Origin: Epiperipatus broadwayi
Lineage: Eukaryota; Onychophora; Udeonychophora; Euonychophora; Peripatidae
Direction: 5' to 3'
Assembly (NCBI GenBank): GCA_028023455.1
Contig: JAQFVV010000013.1
Span: 744,001 to 808,000 of the forward strand
DNA: 64,000 nucleotides
Numbering within the stretch: the stretch's first letter is position 1; every line of letters starts with the position of its first letter. This document shows positions 36,401 to 50,709 of the stretch, piece after piece. The position numbers were made by a program, and so were the translations under genes. The notes beneath the pieces are model-generated. The model saw only the letters and a program-made list of their open reading frames with translations. It ran no database searches and was not told the DNA's origin.

Positions 36401-39400
36401 TCAATAACTATGTTTTAAATAATGATCATAGGAGGGCAGTATAAATATTTGTTTTCAATTTAATAGTTTTAAACCATTTTGAACTTTTAATATATATATT
36501 ATGTGTACATAATTATATATGTATAATAAATCAGTAACTATGTTTTCTTTTTAAAATTGTTTAATAGTTTTTATTTTTATTTTAAAACAATTGTATTTAA
36601 AAAAATGTAAATTAGAAAACATCATTTAAAATAATTATGAAAAGTTAAAAAAGAAAACTCACAATAATTATTTAAAACAATAATCATGAATTTGTTTCTT
36701 TAACATTATTTTAAAGAATTGCTTTAAAGTAGAAATAAAGACTCAAATAATTTTAAATAGAAAACTTAATTACTGATTTATATGTAATTATGCACCCATA
36801 CTAAATATATACATTAAGAGTATATATATTAACTTTCTGCAGAAATATCTAATACTTTATATACACTAAGTATGTGATATTGATTTATGGTAAAATTATA
36901 TGTATTAAGTGAAGTTCATTTACAATATATACACATACATTATATGTTATTAAATACACATACTAAACATGATAAACCTTTTAACTTAAAGCAGAAATAT
37001 CTAGTGATATATATATATATATATATTGTACCCTCACTTCCATAAATATATAGTATAACTTAAAATATGACTAGCTCAATTAAATCGTTATGCTCGGCTA
37101 AAATGTGTATAACTATTATTAATATATTTTTATAATACTATATCTTATCAGATTTAGTACAACTAACAGAAAATTAATATGGTTCAATATCATGCATTAA
37201 TTAAATAAGTATTTATTAAATCATGAGACTATGAAGTGAAGTTACAAGTGGTAATATGAATTTACATTGAGCCTATGTCTTCTAAGACATTATCTCAATG
37301 GCATAAGAATACTATTACCTCTTTATTATCTCACTAATACATCTATAGCACTCCTATGTCTTTTATAAAAAATTAACTAACTTCAATAATAGTAATAAAT
37401 AAATCTCAATCTTTTATCAAAGAAATATAACTAAATAATCTCAGGTTCTTTTAATTATCTTAAAGTAATAATACTTCTTGCAGATAGGCATGATAAGGGA
37501 TTTAATATCAGACCTAACTACACCTAACTTATAATAATAATAAATAACTAATAATAATAATCTCTAGTGTATAAGTTAACCTCATCTATTTTATTATACT
37601 ACTAATCATTAAGAAAAACAAGTAAATCATCTACATGTCTTTTATCTTCATATAGTATCTTAATTAAGAATATAATAAAATCTTATAATTTAATAATATG
37701 TGGCAATAAATAATATTATACTCTTATATTGTGTATTATAATTATTTCATGACCATTATAACATAATATGTTAATGTTAATGAATTTTTATAAATTATAT
37801 TAAGAAAATACTGTATTTCTTTTTTTTTAAAAAAAAATAATTTAATTCATATTGTGCAAATATTATGTTTTATTCAAATTATCTGTTGTCAAATGCTGTG
37901 GTGCAAAATAATGAATTCGACACACTTTTAAAACAACTTAAACAAATTTATTTACATCAACTTTAATAAACAACTTATATACATTATTTACATTACAAGT
38001 GGAAATCAAGAAAAATAAAAATAAGAAAAATAATAATAATACAAGATTCTTACATTGTTGTTATTTCTATAATCCAAAATAAATAATCCATACATTTCTT
38101 AAATGTTTTATCAGTAACATTTAATTGAGTTTATGAACTTATATTTTACTAGATATCATTTATAATCACTTAGTACAATAGAAGGCTTTTATGTAAAATA
38201 TCACTTATGTAGCACATGTAAAATAAACAAACTTTAATAATTAAAATGCTACTCCATTTAAGTATTATAGCTATTTCTATTATAATGTAACTATTATGTA
38301 TTACATTTATTATTAGCATTAACTAAATATCAACTAATGTATAGATTGATATAACTTTGTAATATTATGTGACTTTTATTGATTACATAATTATTTACTT
38401 CACTCTAATGTAATTTCATAATATATGTCTTACCAAAATATGCAATACATATGTGTTCTTTTCTTAAAATAATATTTTAAAATTATTCAACAATTTTGTG
38501 AAGACAAAATTTTTATTTATAAATTACCAATTTTAATAAAGTTATTATATTAAAATAAAATTCTATGATTCTTTTCCATTTAAACTATTATTCTTCTCTA
38601 CTTGTTATTCCTATTCCCTCTTAATAAAATCCTATCTTCAAATATCATTCTAATCTTATTTAACTTCAGTATCAGCTTACCAATTTTTTAAAAAAAATGA
38701 CTATCCAAACTCTCTTATATCTCATCATCTATATATGATAAACCCTTCAAACAAAATATAATTTTCTATATAAAATTAATTTAACTTGTCTAATAAAAAA
38801 TAAAAATATAGATATATTTTTTTTTACTTCTTACTAACTTGAAAATAAATATAAATGACTCATACTAATATAATAAATCAAATTCCTAATATTGTAACAG
38901 AAACATTAAAGTTTATTCACGAAAGAATCATATAATTATTTCTGGATAACTCTTATTACGTTGTAATAAATTTATATTATAAAATAAAGTATGCATATTA
39001 AAATAAAACTATTATTGATAATATTATGCGTGTATATTCTTTAAATATTTATACATTCACTCAATAATCAAATAATATTTGGTTTATCTAAAGAAAACAA
39101 AGCAAAATACATTAAATTATTAATATTATATAATTATTACCATAAATGATACTCCAATTTATAATCAGCCAAACGATGTCCTCCAGGATTATAGTTTTAC
39201 AAAATAATATCACATTTATACTCAACAATTATTCTTAAAATATTACGTGTTGTAAAATTATATAAAAATAAACTTTAGGAAATTAAGTGTTATATTAATA
39301 TGTAGTTACTTTTAAAATGTACCTCTCTTATCTCTAATAGATCAATAAATAATTAAATATCTATGTTAGTTAAGAAAACAAAATATGTTACATAAAATCC

Positions 39401-41353
39401 AACGGTGTCTTCTTTCCACCCACAATTGTTCTTTTTTCCTAGGCGCAACATTTTACCAACACCACTTCCTTTTTCCGGTACATCACGTGTTTAAACAGTT
39501 TTTATGAAATAAATGGAAAACGTTTTTTTTTTAAAAAAAATAAGATAAAATAAGTTCCACCATAAAGAAACAAAATAATAATTAAAACAGTTTATAGGAT
39601 CCGGATTTATTTAAAAGTTATTATCTTCCTAGGATTAATCAATAGTTAAATGTTTAATTTAAGTTTTTATAAAAATTGACTTGGATATCCACGTATACTT
39701 CTATGCGCATTTCTTAAAATATTCAGCAAAACATTTTTTAAATTTTTCTATATAACCAGCATATAGAATTTAAATATTATAACGTTTTTATAAGTATTTA
39801 TTTATCAATTAAATTTCCGAATTATCAGTTTTTTTAAAAGCTATCAACATCTAGTCTTTTAAATAACAAAGACTTAATAAGGCAAGTATTTCTGCAATTA
39901 TTATTAACTTCCATATCTTTACCAAAAGATATATTAAAATATATAATTTTAAAATACTTTCTTCATAAAGAAGTATTTATCTTTCTTTAAAATATTTGTT
40001 TATAAAAATTAATTATAATCAACTTTTAAATTCATATAATGTCCAATATATTATTTTTATCCAACTAGTAATTCTCCTAGTTAATCCAGCGTTCACTATA
40101 TTTTTAATATAAAGTTTCCAACACATTTTATCAATATACGATATTTTCATGATTATTTGATAGTAAAATTGAGCCTTGATAGAGACGATCAATAGGGAAT
40201 TATAAATAAATTAGCACTGCATATTTAACGGTAAACTTTTATAAAATTATTTAAACTACTCTCTTATAAATTAAGAATTATTACGAGAGCGTCTATAATT
40301 TTTTACTTAGCTATATTTAATAGCACACTTCACTTTAAAAGAAATTACAATCACCCCCCTGAACAATTGAACCTCCGTTTTTATACCGGAATAAATTACC
40401 CACTTGATTGGTAAATTAAACAATCACCTTGCTAGCCTATTTACATATCTTACCAACAATACGAAATTAAAAATAAATAATGACTTATTTAATATTTATT
40501 ATTTATTACATTATTTAATTCTTAAATTAATTTTTATCATTTATTTAAATCCATTAAGCATTTTTTTTAAAAATATATGTTTTACTTTATTTCACTTTTA
40601 ACTTTTATAAGACTATTTTTCTAAACAAACTAAGTCTATTTTTATTCATTATATTTTTTAAACAGTATTTTAAAAATCAGATTTAATATTTCACACTAAT
40701 TATTTTTATTTTTATCTCGTGATAGCCAATATAATATTTATAAATTTTATAATAGAATTTTAAAACAGTTTTGCAACTTTACTAAAAAACTTACAAGCAT
40801 ATGTGTACATATGTTTATCTGTCACCTGACTTACAACACAGATATAAACGCTTGTAATTATCTAAAAATAAACTAACAATTCAATTTTATAAAATAAATA
40901 TTTTTTAAAACAAATAATATACTATAACAACTTTAAAATAATAATTCGATATTATAAAATCAAATATTAATCTTCTATTATATACTATTAATAATAAAAA
41001 TATTCATATTCACTTACTAAATATTAATATTTATCAATAATAAATATATATGCATTCAATTTTAACTTGTCTTTTTTAAACTTTTAGCTTTAAACATTTA
41101 TTTACAAAACTTATTAATGCAGTATTAATCATGGCCAGTTTTCCCAACCATATAATATTATCATTTTTTTATTGAAACGTCTCTCCCAAATATTAGCACA
41201 ATTTCACACATCAAATATTCATAGTTTACTTTGATTAAACTTTTGAAAGATTATTAGAAATAAAATCAACATCATATAGCTGTAATATATCTTAAATTTA
41301 AAATTTTTTAATAAATTGATATAACAATTGTATGGAGACCCATACAAAAGGGC

Positions 41354-41355
<2 letters not shown>
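33488..41355. other. Very AT-rich DNA, no gene seen
   Basis: Nearly 8 kb with almost no CpG and only short frames. Local points: a box-A-like TGGCTCTGTTAG with a GGGTTTGAACCC at 33869-33910 (too close together for a tRNA), a (TA)n tract ending TTGT at 37005-37029, direct repeats of GCAGAAATATCTA at 36840 and 36993, and a slightly GC-richer patch at 39400-39490. I saw nothing codable. Confidence 0.5.

Positions 41356-41428
<73 letters not shown>
41356..41428. repeat. (TA)n microsatellite, about 36 units
   Basis: Uninterrupted TA dinucleotides. The 80-codon minus-strand frame crossing it is an Ile-Tyr artefact of the repeat. Confidence 0.95.
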
Positions 41429-41430
<2 letters not shown>

Positions 41431-41499
41431 ACTGTAAGTGTCCAATCAGTTTAAAGTACAATATAGTTTCACATTTTCATTTACTGTGTCTATACTAAA

Positions 41500-41835
41500 A
41501 ACTTACAAATAATAGAGATAAAAAAATTTTTATATATTAAATGCTTTTATTGACTGTTTACTAAAAAGGAATAAAATATTTGTTTCTTCAATCACAGTTG
41601 GAGTTTTTAAATTTAATTTGAAATAATAGCATGTGGGGTTCAGAAATTAATGAAGTCAATCCCTACTTTTTATAACAAGGAATTGACTCAATTAATGTCT
41701 GGACTCACCATACTTTTATTTCAAGTTCAATCTAAAATCTCCAATTGTCATTGAAGAAACAACTATTTTCTTTTTAGTGAGCGTTCAATAAATGCAATTA
41801 ATGTAAAAAAGTTTATCTCTATTATTTCTTTTTTT
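41500..41835. repeat. Palindromic MITE, arms about 155 bp
   Basis: The left arm (about 41500-41665) and right arm (about 41683-41835) are reverse complements with about 80 percent or better identity by eye. For example, TTGTTTCTTCAATCACAGTT on the left answers AATTGTCATTGAAGAAACAA on the right. The loop is about 17 bp. The sequence is non-coding. Moderate arm divergence means an old copy. Confidence 0.8.
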
Positions 41836-42929
41836 AAAACTTTATTATTTATCTCTAAAAGATTAACTGATGCTTTTTCAAGGTGTTGGAGCTATGTCTG
41901 AGATATATGGAAATTAAATTTGCATTTTTCACATTCTACTGAGAAATGTTGCTAACATTTTTTGTTCAGCTTTTAAATTCACATATATTTACTAATATTT
42001 TGATTTTAAAAAAAATTCAAATGATGTCATGAAAATTGAATAATTAGTATTTCAGAGTAACTGAAACCACATAATGATGACTAGTCATTGTATATTTGGT
42101 GATCTCAAACTTTGTGAGATTACTTCAAGAAAATATTACGATGTTCGAAAAACTTGAATTTTTGGAAAATTTATGATTATCTTTGTATTGTAATTATATA
42201 ATAATTATTAGAAATCAAAGAGATATATTATTACATATTTATTTTTTGCAGAAATGTTTTATTTTTAAACATAACAAAATATATTCTTCTGAATACTGTT
42301 ACCATAGAGATTATGATCATGGAAAATACAACTGTCTAGTAATTATATCACTCAGCACACTGCTATAATATTTAGTGATATAAAAATTACAAAAAAATAA
42401 ACTTTTAAAGCATAAATTGATAGATTTGGTAGATATTAAAAATAATTCATTCAAATTTTTAAAACAAATATCAAACAAAGAAAATTTCATTCATTTTGCA
42501 AGTTGAATTGGCTCCATCTAAAATTTGATGAGATAATAGTATTTTGTTTTAATTAAAGTCTAATTTTTTAAATAATTTCAAAAACCCAATGTGATTTTTA
42601 AAAATTTATTTAATTTCTAAACAAAAATATCTATCAAATGAGATCAAATTTTTATGTTCTGATAAATAATAGTGGTTTAATATTAAAGTAAAAGTTGAAA
42701 TCATGAAATCTGTCAGAATGCTAGAAGAATGCTGGAGAGTTAAAATAAAAATGTTTGAAAATTCTCATATTATCATTTGGTGAAGAAAAGTAAAACATTT
42801 AATTTAGTTAATTCTTATTACTATAAAAAAACATGTGAAAATTAAATTTATCATATTTTTATTAATTAAATAATTTTAAATTTAAGAAGCTTGTAATATG
42901 GCATGGCCATACATGACTACTGTTTATAA

Positions 42930-44990
42930 TATTACAATATATTTAGTAATTAGGAGATTTTCACAAACTTCATTAATATAAATATCAAATCATAATGGAA
43001 ATTTATATGTATTGGTTGATTTTTAATTATTTGTTAGCTGAAATATATTTAAATAAATACAAGAAGTATCCATTATAATCACAATATTTGCAACTATAAA
43101 GTTCATGAAAATATGCTAATAATTATAAATAACTTTGTATAAGAAACATATTTACTTGTGAAAATATTTATAAAATTAGATTTGTTCAGTTTTCAACTCT
43201 TGTATAACCTAGAGCAGCAGTTGGCAACCTTTTAGACCACTAACATAATTTTTAAAGGTACAAATTAATATGAGATTTGATTATGATATACATATATATT
43301 TATATATTAATAATTTTAATTTTAACACAAAAATAATTATAAATCATAGTAATATATATTAAAAATTAGTGCGACATTTACTACTCTTGGTTTAAAATTA
43401 TTTTATTAATCCTTGGCTCCAATGATGTCACTGCAACATGTAAAGGGGGTTCTATTTCAAACCGAGAGCGACACTTGTTTTTAATGGCTGTTACAGTTGA
43501 GAATGTTTTTTCATACAAGTAAGTCATTATGAATGGAGTCAGATTTATTAGATATAAATATAAAGAAATATTTAAATGATTTTAATATTGAACTTAAAGT
43601 ACAAAATAAATTAGAATATTATATTAATATAATTTTTGTGTAAGTTTTTTTGTAACTATTTGTTCTCATTTTGAGTTATATAAAAATAAAACTAAGTTTG
43701 TATTTGTATATTTTATAATTTGTTAAAGAATTATGTTTTATTTTGTTTTTTGTTAATATAATATTCATTTTATTTCATAAAAATAAATAAATGTATTTAT
43801 TACGTTTTATAAGTGTAATTTTCTAATTCGTATCTACAAAAATTATTCAAGATTAATAATGAATAGTATTCTATTGTTTAATAATTTTTATAGATATGTT
43901 TTTATTCAAAATTCTTAATAAAATTTTTGAGTTTTAGTTCACCCAATTACCAAGGGTGCGTCGTAGTCAAATTTGATGCCTAATCAATTGTACAGTATTC
44001 AGTATTCTTATTTTGTTACTTTTTCTATGCCACTGACGGAATAGGGATTAATTAAACGTCTTTGAGGTAGATGTTTTGCAAGTCACAGTAGTATTTTGTA
44101 ACAAATCAATTAGCAATATAATGTTCTTGTTTTATTTTACATATAATAATACAGCCTAAACAAAATTCTATTTAAAATTTTTATTAAATGAGCTTAGCAA
44201 ATTTAAATAATATCTGAATTTCTTTACAGACTATTAAAATAATGTTACAGACCACCAGTGGTATGAGGACTACCAGTTACCAACTGCTGATCTAGAATAT
44301 TAAGCTAAAAGAGGATTTATTATTGATTTAAAGATGGGTCAGACAGAAATATTATTAGCAGATAATTTGATTCTGTTTTCAATGCTAATTTTTAATTATT
44401 TGTGTGATTGAGTATATCATAGATGAAATCTATTTAGATAAATATATGGAAGTTCTAATTGTAAATTCAATATCTATATGTATGAAATCTATGAAAATGC
44501 ATTCTACCATTTTCTGGGCAAAGCTTGCTTTCATGTGAAAATATTTAGGAAGTTGAGATTCTTCAAGTTTTCATACATGTAAAGTATTTATGTCTGATAT
44601 AACTTTTATATAATTTAAAATATTAAACTAAAAGTTGATCCACTTTTATTTAAAGATGGTTCTGAAAGAAATACATTTTTTAACTACTGTAATTTTAGTT
44701 TGTAATGTCAATTTTTAATTGTTTGTTTTCCTGTATAACGTGGGTGAAATATATCTGGATAAATACATGAAAATTATTATAAATTATAAGCACATTTGAA
44801 TGTCATAGCCTCAAACTGAGTCCACATTTTGGTTGTGTAAACATATTTTTTTTGCAAATTTAGGATTTTTTTCAAGTAGCATTTCAGGAAACCAAGTATT
44901 ATCGGTTGGTAAATAGATATCCACCAAATTTTATCTAGATGATAAACATGAATGTAAAATTGACTCAAATTCTCAGCAGTTGGGTAGCCT
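42930..44990 (+). repeat. Degenerate tandem array of about 300-bp units, split by a hAT element
   Basis: The block TTTTTAATTATTTGT...AAATAAATACA recurs near 43020, 44392 and 44714. The block AATATTAAACTAAAAG-TGA-TTTATTTAAAGATGG recurs near 44298 and 44622. After removing the 1083 bp of the hAT element and one target copy, the spacing of the first interval is about 290 bp, close to the 320 bp of the next. The repeat is non-coding and highly diverged. Confidence 0.6.
43215..44289. mobile_element. Non-autonomous hAT-type element in the tandem array
   Basis: The ends CAGCAGTTGGCAACCTTTTA and, on the reverse strand, CAGCAGTTGGTAACTGGTAG share 11 leading bases of hAT type. Flanking 8-mers ACCTAGAG (43207-43214) and ATCTAGAA (44290-44297) match at 6 of 8. 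A GC-richer interior patch near 43410-43540 gives no transposase I can name. The element interrupts a repeat unit, so it arrived after the array formed. Confidence 0.8.
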
Positions 44991-47900
44991 GATGAGTAAA
45001 TAATTCTCCTCTGTTTTATATATTAGCATAGCCTAGCAATGGCCTATTTAAAGGGTGTTTTATATATATAAAAGATCAAATTTAGGCAAACTTAATTGAA
45101 TAATTGTAGGATAAGTTGTACTATACAATAATATTCAGTATTTAATTGTAATAACGTTTCATATCCTTTCTAAGTTGTAATTAAATTGTATTATTTATTT
45201 TTCTATTTCACTTCCTCATAAACTATAATCAGTATTTAATAGAAATAAAATTTAGTAATACCTATCTTTTAATTTTGAAGAAATCATATATGTTAAACGA
45301 GAGAGAGATAATGAAACGTGTCATTTATTATTATTTTATACAAGACATTTTAAACTAATATTTTACACGAGGATTAAAATAAAATTTATTTATTTATTTA
45401 TTTTATATAAAAAAAACAAATGGTATATAACATTTATAATATTTGTAATAGTTAAATAACATTTGGTAAAAAAAAAAAATATTATTTCTGAACATTTCTT
45501 TAAAAAGTATACAATATTATTAATTATTTTAAAAAATCAATAATCAAACGTTTATTTTTTTATAATAATAATAAATAAGTAAAAATTTGATATTTCTTTT
45601 TCATTCAATTAAAAGTGTAAATGCATTTCATATATTTGATCTTGTACATACATATCAATACCTTTTGTTACCATGAACCCTGTTATACCTTTTGTTACCA
45701 TGATCCCTGTTTCGAGGATACTCAGTATCTGTCCATAATACTGAACTTTATATGTTTTAAATATACATTCACACACACATATATATTTATAAACACAATA
45801 CAGATATTTTTAACATGTAATATCCAATATTTACGTATCTATGATAAAATATATTCTGAATATTTCAGTGTTTAAATGTCTGTTGCCTAAGTTCTTATAT
45901 AGAAAGAAAATTTATACAATGATAAATGTGAGAACAAAATTACAATCATTTGGATATATTTAACTCTTATTTTATTAAAGTGAATTCGATTAATATTTTC
46001 AAGGCAGTCATCTAACACTCATTTTTAATTATCTTGTGAAAAATCTACTTCATCTCCAATGTGCAATATTATACATTTATTGTAATAAATATTAAACATT
46101 ATCTTCTGAATGCTCATATTTCATAATAATGTATTCTAAATCTCAGAAAACAAAAATGATATCATTCTTGTCTACAGACTAAGTTATTGTACAATGATAA
46201 GTATAAGAAATTATCTTCCTTAGTGATTTAGATATTCATACTACAAGTTTAGAATATTATTAATATATAGTGATATGAGTGTTCTAAATATATTATATAT
46301 GTAACAATTAATTTTAATATTGCATATTGGAAATGAAGCAATTTTTTATCTGGTAATTGACAGTGAATATTAAGTAATTCTGTCTTAATAATATTAAATG
46401 AGTCAATTTAAAGTAATGGTTTAATATATCTAGGATGCAATTTAATTTAAAATTTACATATACACATTAAGATACTAACAAATTTTTAAAATATATATAA
46501 TGTTTAGTGTATGTATTTGACACGTATATATTGTAACCATATATTTTAGTGTAAAATATAAAGCTTGATAGAATTGATTAAAAAATTTATCTGTCTTCTA
46601 GGTGACTTGATTGTCTTGGTTTGCATTTTATATCAACTAGATATTTATATTTAAAGTAATTGAATGATGAGAATATGTAATATTTCGCCTAGCTTATTGC
46701 ATGTATTTTTTATGTATTAAAATTGCTCTTTTTCATTCACTGACTTAGATCAGATGTGTTTAACTTGTAAGAAATCAACAACATATATCAAGTTTAGTAA
46801 AATGTGATTAAAAATAATAATGATTCTTATTTATTTAAAATAATCCTAGAAATTATCTTTCATTTAAATCAAAAGCCATTTATTTAATTAATTTTCAATT
46901 ATTAAATAAAAATATGATAAACACGTTTTGCGTTTTCAGTGTGACATAGTGTTTTATTATTAAAAAAAAAAAAAGAAAATGGAGTAAAGATAATATGTAA
47001 GTAAAACATGTAACGAACATTTTAAAAATTAATAAAACGAATCAAGCCAAAATTCTCCTATGAATCAAACTAAAAGATTGGTGATATTGTAACAACAATA
47101 TGACTGGCTGAATTTAAAGTAATCTGTTCAAGTTTTGCCAACCGAAAATCAAATTTTTGATAATTTTCTCAAATATCTACATTTAAAATATAACGGAATG
47201 ATTAACCTTGAAAGTGTAATTAATAGCAAAAAGGTTAGTGTATTTGGAATATGTTTTTACTGGACATGCAAACTGGTAAAATTAAGCAAAATATTTTAAT
47301 CTCATTAACTACATTATATGTGCAATAGCAATAAAGCTTATACAGATTTAATTATTAAAATGTTACAGTCATTATTTTAAAACATATTATTATGTTATGC
47401 ATATGCGGAGTGAAATGCTATTTGATGTCTTTGTGTGTCACTGGCTGAATAATAAGGAATTGATTATCCTATTTGAACATATATTACCAATAATGTACTT
47501 ATTATTTAATTTTTTTATTATTTGAAATAATGGTAACAGCTGTAGAAACTATTTTCTGACTTCATTATTTTCTCTGATTATTTTTCTAGTTTTTGATGTG
47601 AATAGACAAATTAATATAACTTAAATATTATAAATTTGGAACAATAATTGACACAGGATGTAGAATTTAATCACTTACAAGGAACGTGCTTTTAAAAATT
47701 ATCTTGTCTATTCATACAGCCCATGTAAGAGTCCATTAATTTAGGAGTGCTCACAATAATTGGAACAAAAGGAATATAATCACACCTCTGAAATTCATTG
47801 TTGTAATTAAAAATTATTATTTTATGTGATATACATTAATTGTTCAGGATTTGCTATATTTATTTTATGGGTGAATATTTACTATACCCAAAATGTTGTG

Positions 47901-48334
47901 TATTTAATTTAATGCTTATTTAAATAAGAATGTATTTTATTTGATTTTATTTTCATATGAACTTATGTGTAAAGTTCATTACATGTACTTTTCTATGCTT
48001 AATTTAAATTCAAGGGATTGAAGAGAATAATTAATTGAGGAAACAGTGCTTGCCAGGATTTAGGAATTATTGATGAATTTATAATGTGTGTTAACATTAC
48101 ATGAATTATTCATATGAGACTTTCCAGGCTTCTGTGCCTATACTTATGTCATATTTATTACAGTATTATTCTCAGTCATTCTTTATTATGAAACACTTTT
48201 TCATTATGTCTGAACTCATGTCTGCTAAACTGCTGGTGTATTCTGAGTTAGCAGAATAATTGAGGATGATGATTTTACATTTTGATTTAATGTAAATATT
48301 AATACTGCTTTATAATTGTTAAATGGCATTAGTC
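44991..48334. other. AT-rich DNA, no gene seen
   Basis: Contains a (TTTA)n run near 45388-45405, a 27-bp tandem duplication at 45659-45712 and an A run near 46961. No gene or mobile-element end was recognised. Confidence 0.5.
45659..45712 (+). repeat. 27-bp direct duplication
   Basis: ACCTTTTGTTACCATGAACC and ACCTTTTGTTACCATGATCC stand head to tail. It makes the short frame across it repeat a TFCYH-PC motif, which is an artefact of the repeat. Confidence 0.85.
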
Positions 48335-48418
48335 TGTGCTGGTGGTTAATCTGCAGAATAATTATTTGCCATTTTCTGTATTTTGCACTCATTCCTGTGC
48401 TGGTGGTTAATCTGTGGA
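48335..48418 (+). repeat. Imperfect direct duplication
   Basis: CTGTGCTGGTGGTTAATCTG occurs at 48335 and 48396, about 60 bp apart, with partly similar sequence between. No coding sense. Confidence 0.75.
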
Positions 48419-49870
48419 ACTGTGTGTAATTGTACTTGTTGCTTAATGGTAGTCTAGAAATCCACAGGGTATTCAGTGTTATAATTCCTGTGTGTAGATG
48501 AATGCATCCACAGGAATATCATTTTACTTCATAAATGTAGGTTTGGGCAAAGTATTTTGTACTATTATTCTAAAATCATCTTCTCTCATCTATAAGTATA
48601 ACTTGTAAGTTCAGTCATAAGGAATAGCAGGGCATCTTATCTAAATTGTCCCTAGTGTATCATATGTTTATTTACATAATATTTTATGTGAATTGAAGTT
48701 TGAATCTCCATTTTTTATTATGGATAACTCTCACAAATATTCCATTACTTATTGATTATTATTATTATAAGCTTACAGTACAGGTTCATTGGTTCTGGAA
48801 CTGTCACATTGGATATTTCATGACACTCCATTCTTTCTTCTCAGAGTTGAAGTTAAGTCAATTTATAATAAAATCTTGTGATTGAGACTACTATAAAACC
48901 ATGTAAAGTATCCATCTATTGAAGTAAACAGATGGAATGGTATTTTATTTATTCTGTTTATATTATTTGTTTATTTATTTATTTATTTATCATATTGAGA
49001 CATTATATAACCAACTATTTGTTAAACATAAAATTGTAATTAAATATTAATTCATAATTTAACCTACTGTGCCGTTGCTATTTGTCATTCACAAAACAGA
49101 AAATTCTACATATTAAATAGAGCATACATTAGAGCACATATTGTCAATAATAGGGCATATAAGTCTTATTAATATTCTGGTGAAATATTTGAATGCTTTA
49201 GTTCTCTGGTAGTTCGTGATGTAGGGGGTAAAATAAAATCTCATTTACCTCTTCCTTTACTTTAGCTTTGATTTATTAATTCTGGAATATGATACAAAAT
49301 TGATTGTTTCTATAAAGTCATAGATAAATTTACTAGATAATGTTATGATAGAATTTATTCTCTTAATGCTATAATTTGCAATTCATCAAATATAAGAAGA
49401 GTATCACTGCTATTTATTTAATTGTAAATGTAAATTAATGAGGAAAGAACCCAAGTTTTCCATACTTACTTATTATTGCAATGCACATACCTTAGACTAG
49501 CATTTATACTAAAATCCTAAGTATATCTAAAAAGTAATTGTCAATAGTTTCACAAATTATATCATCTTATTCATGGTCAGCCATAAGGTCTCATGCAACA
49601 AAAATCGCAGATTAAGGTTTTGAAGAATAATAAAAATTACATAATTATAATTTGTCTTAGGTAATTTAACATACTTTCACATACTGCTACAATGGGTCTT
49701 CGCGGTATAACAATTTCATGTTATATCATTAATTTTGTTTGTTGTGACCTGATCAGACTTTTCGATTACAATATATATTATCAAAAACTTTATTTCATAT
49801 TTTAATTTAATTTAGATACAGTAAGCAATAAATAAGATTTACTATAAATGAAAAACCATGATTCTTTTCA
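48419..49870. other. No gene seen
   Basis: Includes a (TTTA)n run at 48967-48990 and the 3' flank of LINE copy B. The 61-codon frame at 48700-48885 is not recognised. Confidence 0.5.
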
Positions 49871-50362
49871 TTAATTGAAATGGTTGTATTGACAGATGAA
49901 AATTGCTAAAGTCAGCTTCATTTTGATGATTGGTGCAGTTCGCTCATCTCTGTCCCTTATTATCCTTAGCTTATGCAAAAGGATTTGCCAAGGGTCAGCA
50001 TCAGATTGATTATATATCATTTCACACCGGGTAACGCAATAATTATAAGTCAAGAAAGTGGAACTTCTAACCACTGAAAAGTTTCTGTCAGCAATGCCAG
50101 CTATGAGAGAGTTGATTATATATTGTTTTACTGCATATAATGATTGGATCTTAGTTCTACATCCATGAAGGACTGGACATTGAATGAAAATATGGAGAAT
50201 TGTGTCATCCTCCCTGTGGCACAACGGGCAGACCAGATCCAAATGAGAGAATCCCCTGTGGGTAACAAGAAAATGGCATGTAGGAAGGGCATCTAGATTA
50301 AGTTTTACCAAGAAGTCAAAAAACTTTGGCTCCAGGTTCTGGCGCTTGAATTTTTTAATCAA
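49871..50362 (-). pseudogene. C-terminal domain of LINE copy B with CCHC motif
   Basis: A 163-codon frame. Residues 9-28 carry NLEPKFFDFLVKLNLDAL, the family-1 signature. Residues 46-63 carry CPLCHREDDTILHIFIQC, a C-x2-C-x8-H-x4-C motif as in other LINEs after the RT. The rest is a mixed helical-looking tail ending FICQYNHFN. The start Met is simply the first in the open part, and the natural protein continues upstream. It probably binds nucleic acid during target-primed reverse transcription. Confidence 0.8.
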
Positions 50363-50709
50363 ACTAAAGTTTGTTATATTGAGGAGTGTCGGACTGAGGG
50401 ATGTAAATTATTAGTCAGCTGGTAAGCTTCCCAGTAACTGATTTTATTGGCAATTGCTTGAATTGGTGAAAAAGTGATTCTGGATATTTCAGTAATAATT
50501 ATAGTTAACCAGCTTTTATCTAGAGCAGATGGAGGGTCTGTAGGGTTAATTTGGATAAATGGTGATGCTTGTGAAAAATGTAAGCTTTGCTTGCATATTA
50601 GCTTGTAGGAACCCTAAAACTGAAGTGCTTGTAAAGAGTGGAGTGATAGCCCATTCCATTTAGAATGTCTCTGTATATTTTAAAGACTGATTGCCACTGT
50701 CTTCCCTTT

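Noticed and set aside
41219-41461. 80-codon minus-strand frame
   Set aside because: Its core is Ile-Tyr from a (TA)n tract; no protein family has this and the flanks are unrelated.
45621-45875. Frame with a repeated TFCYH-PC motif, zinc-finger-like
   Set aside because: The repeat comes from a 27-bp DNA duplication and the spacing does not fit any zinc finger.
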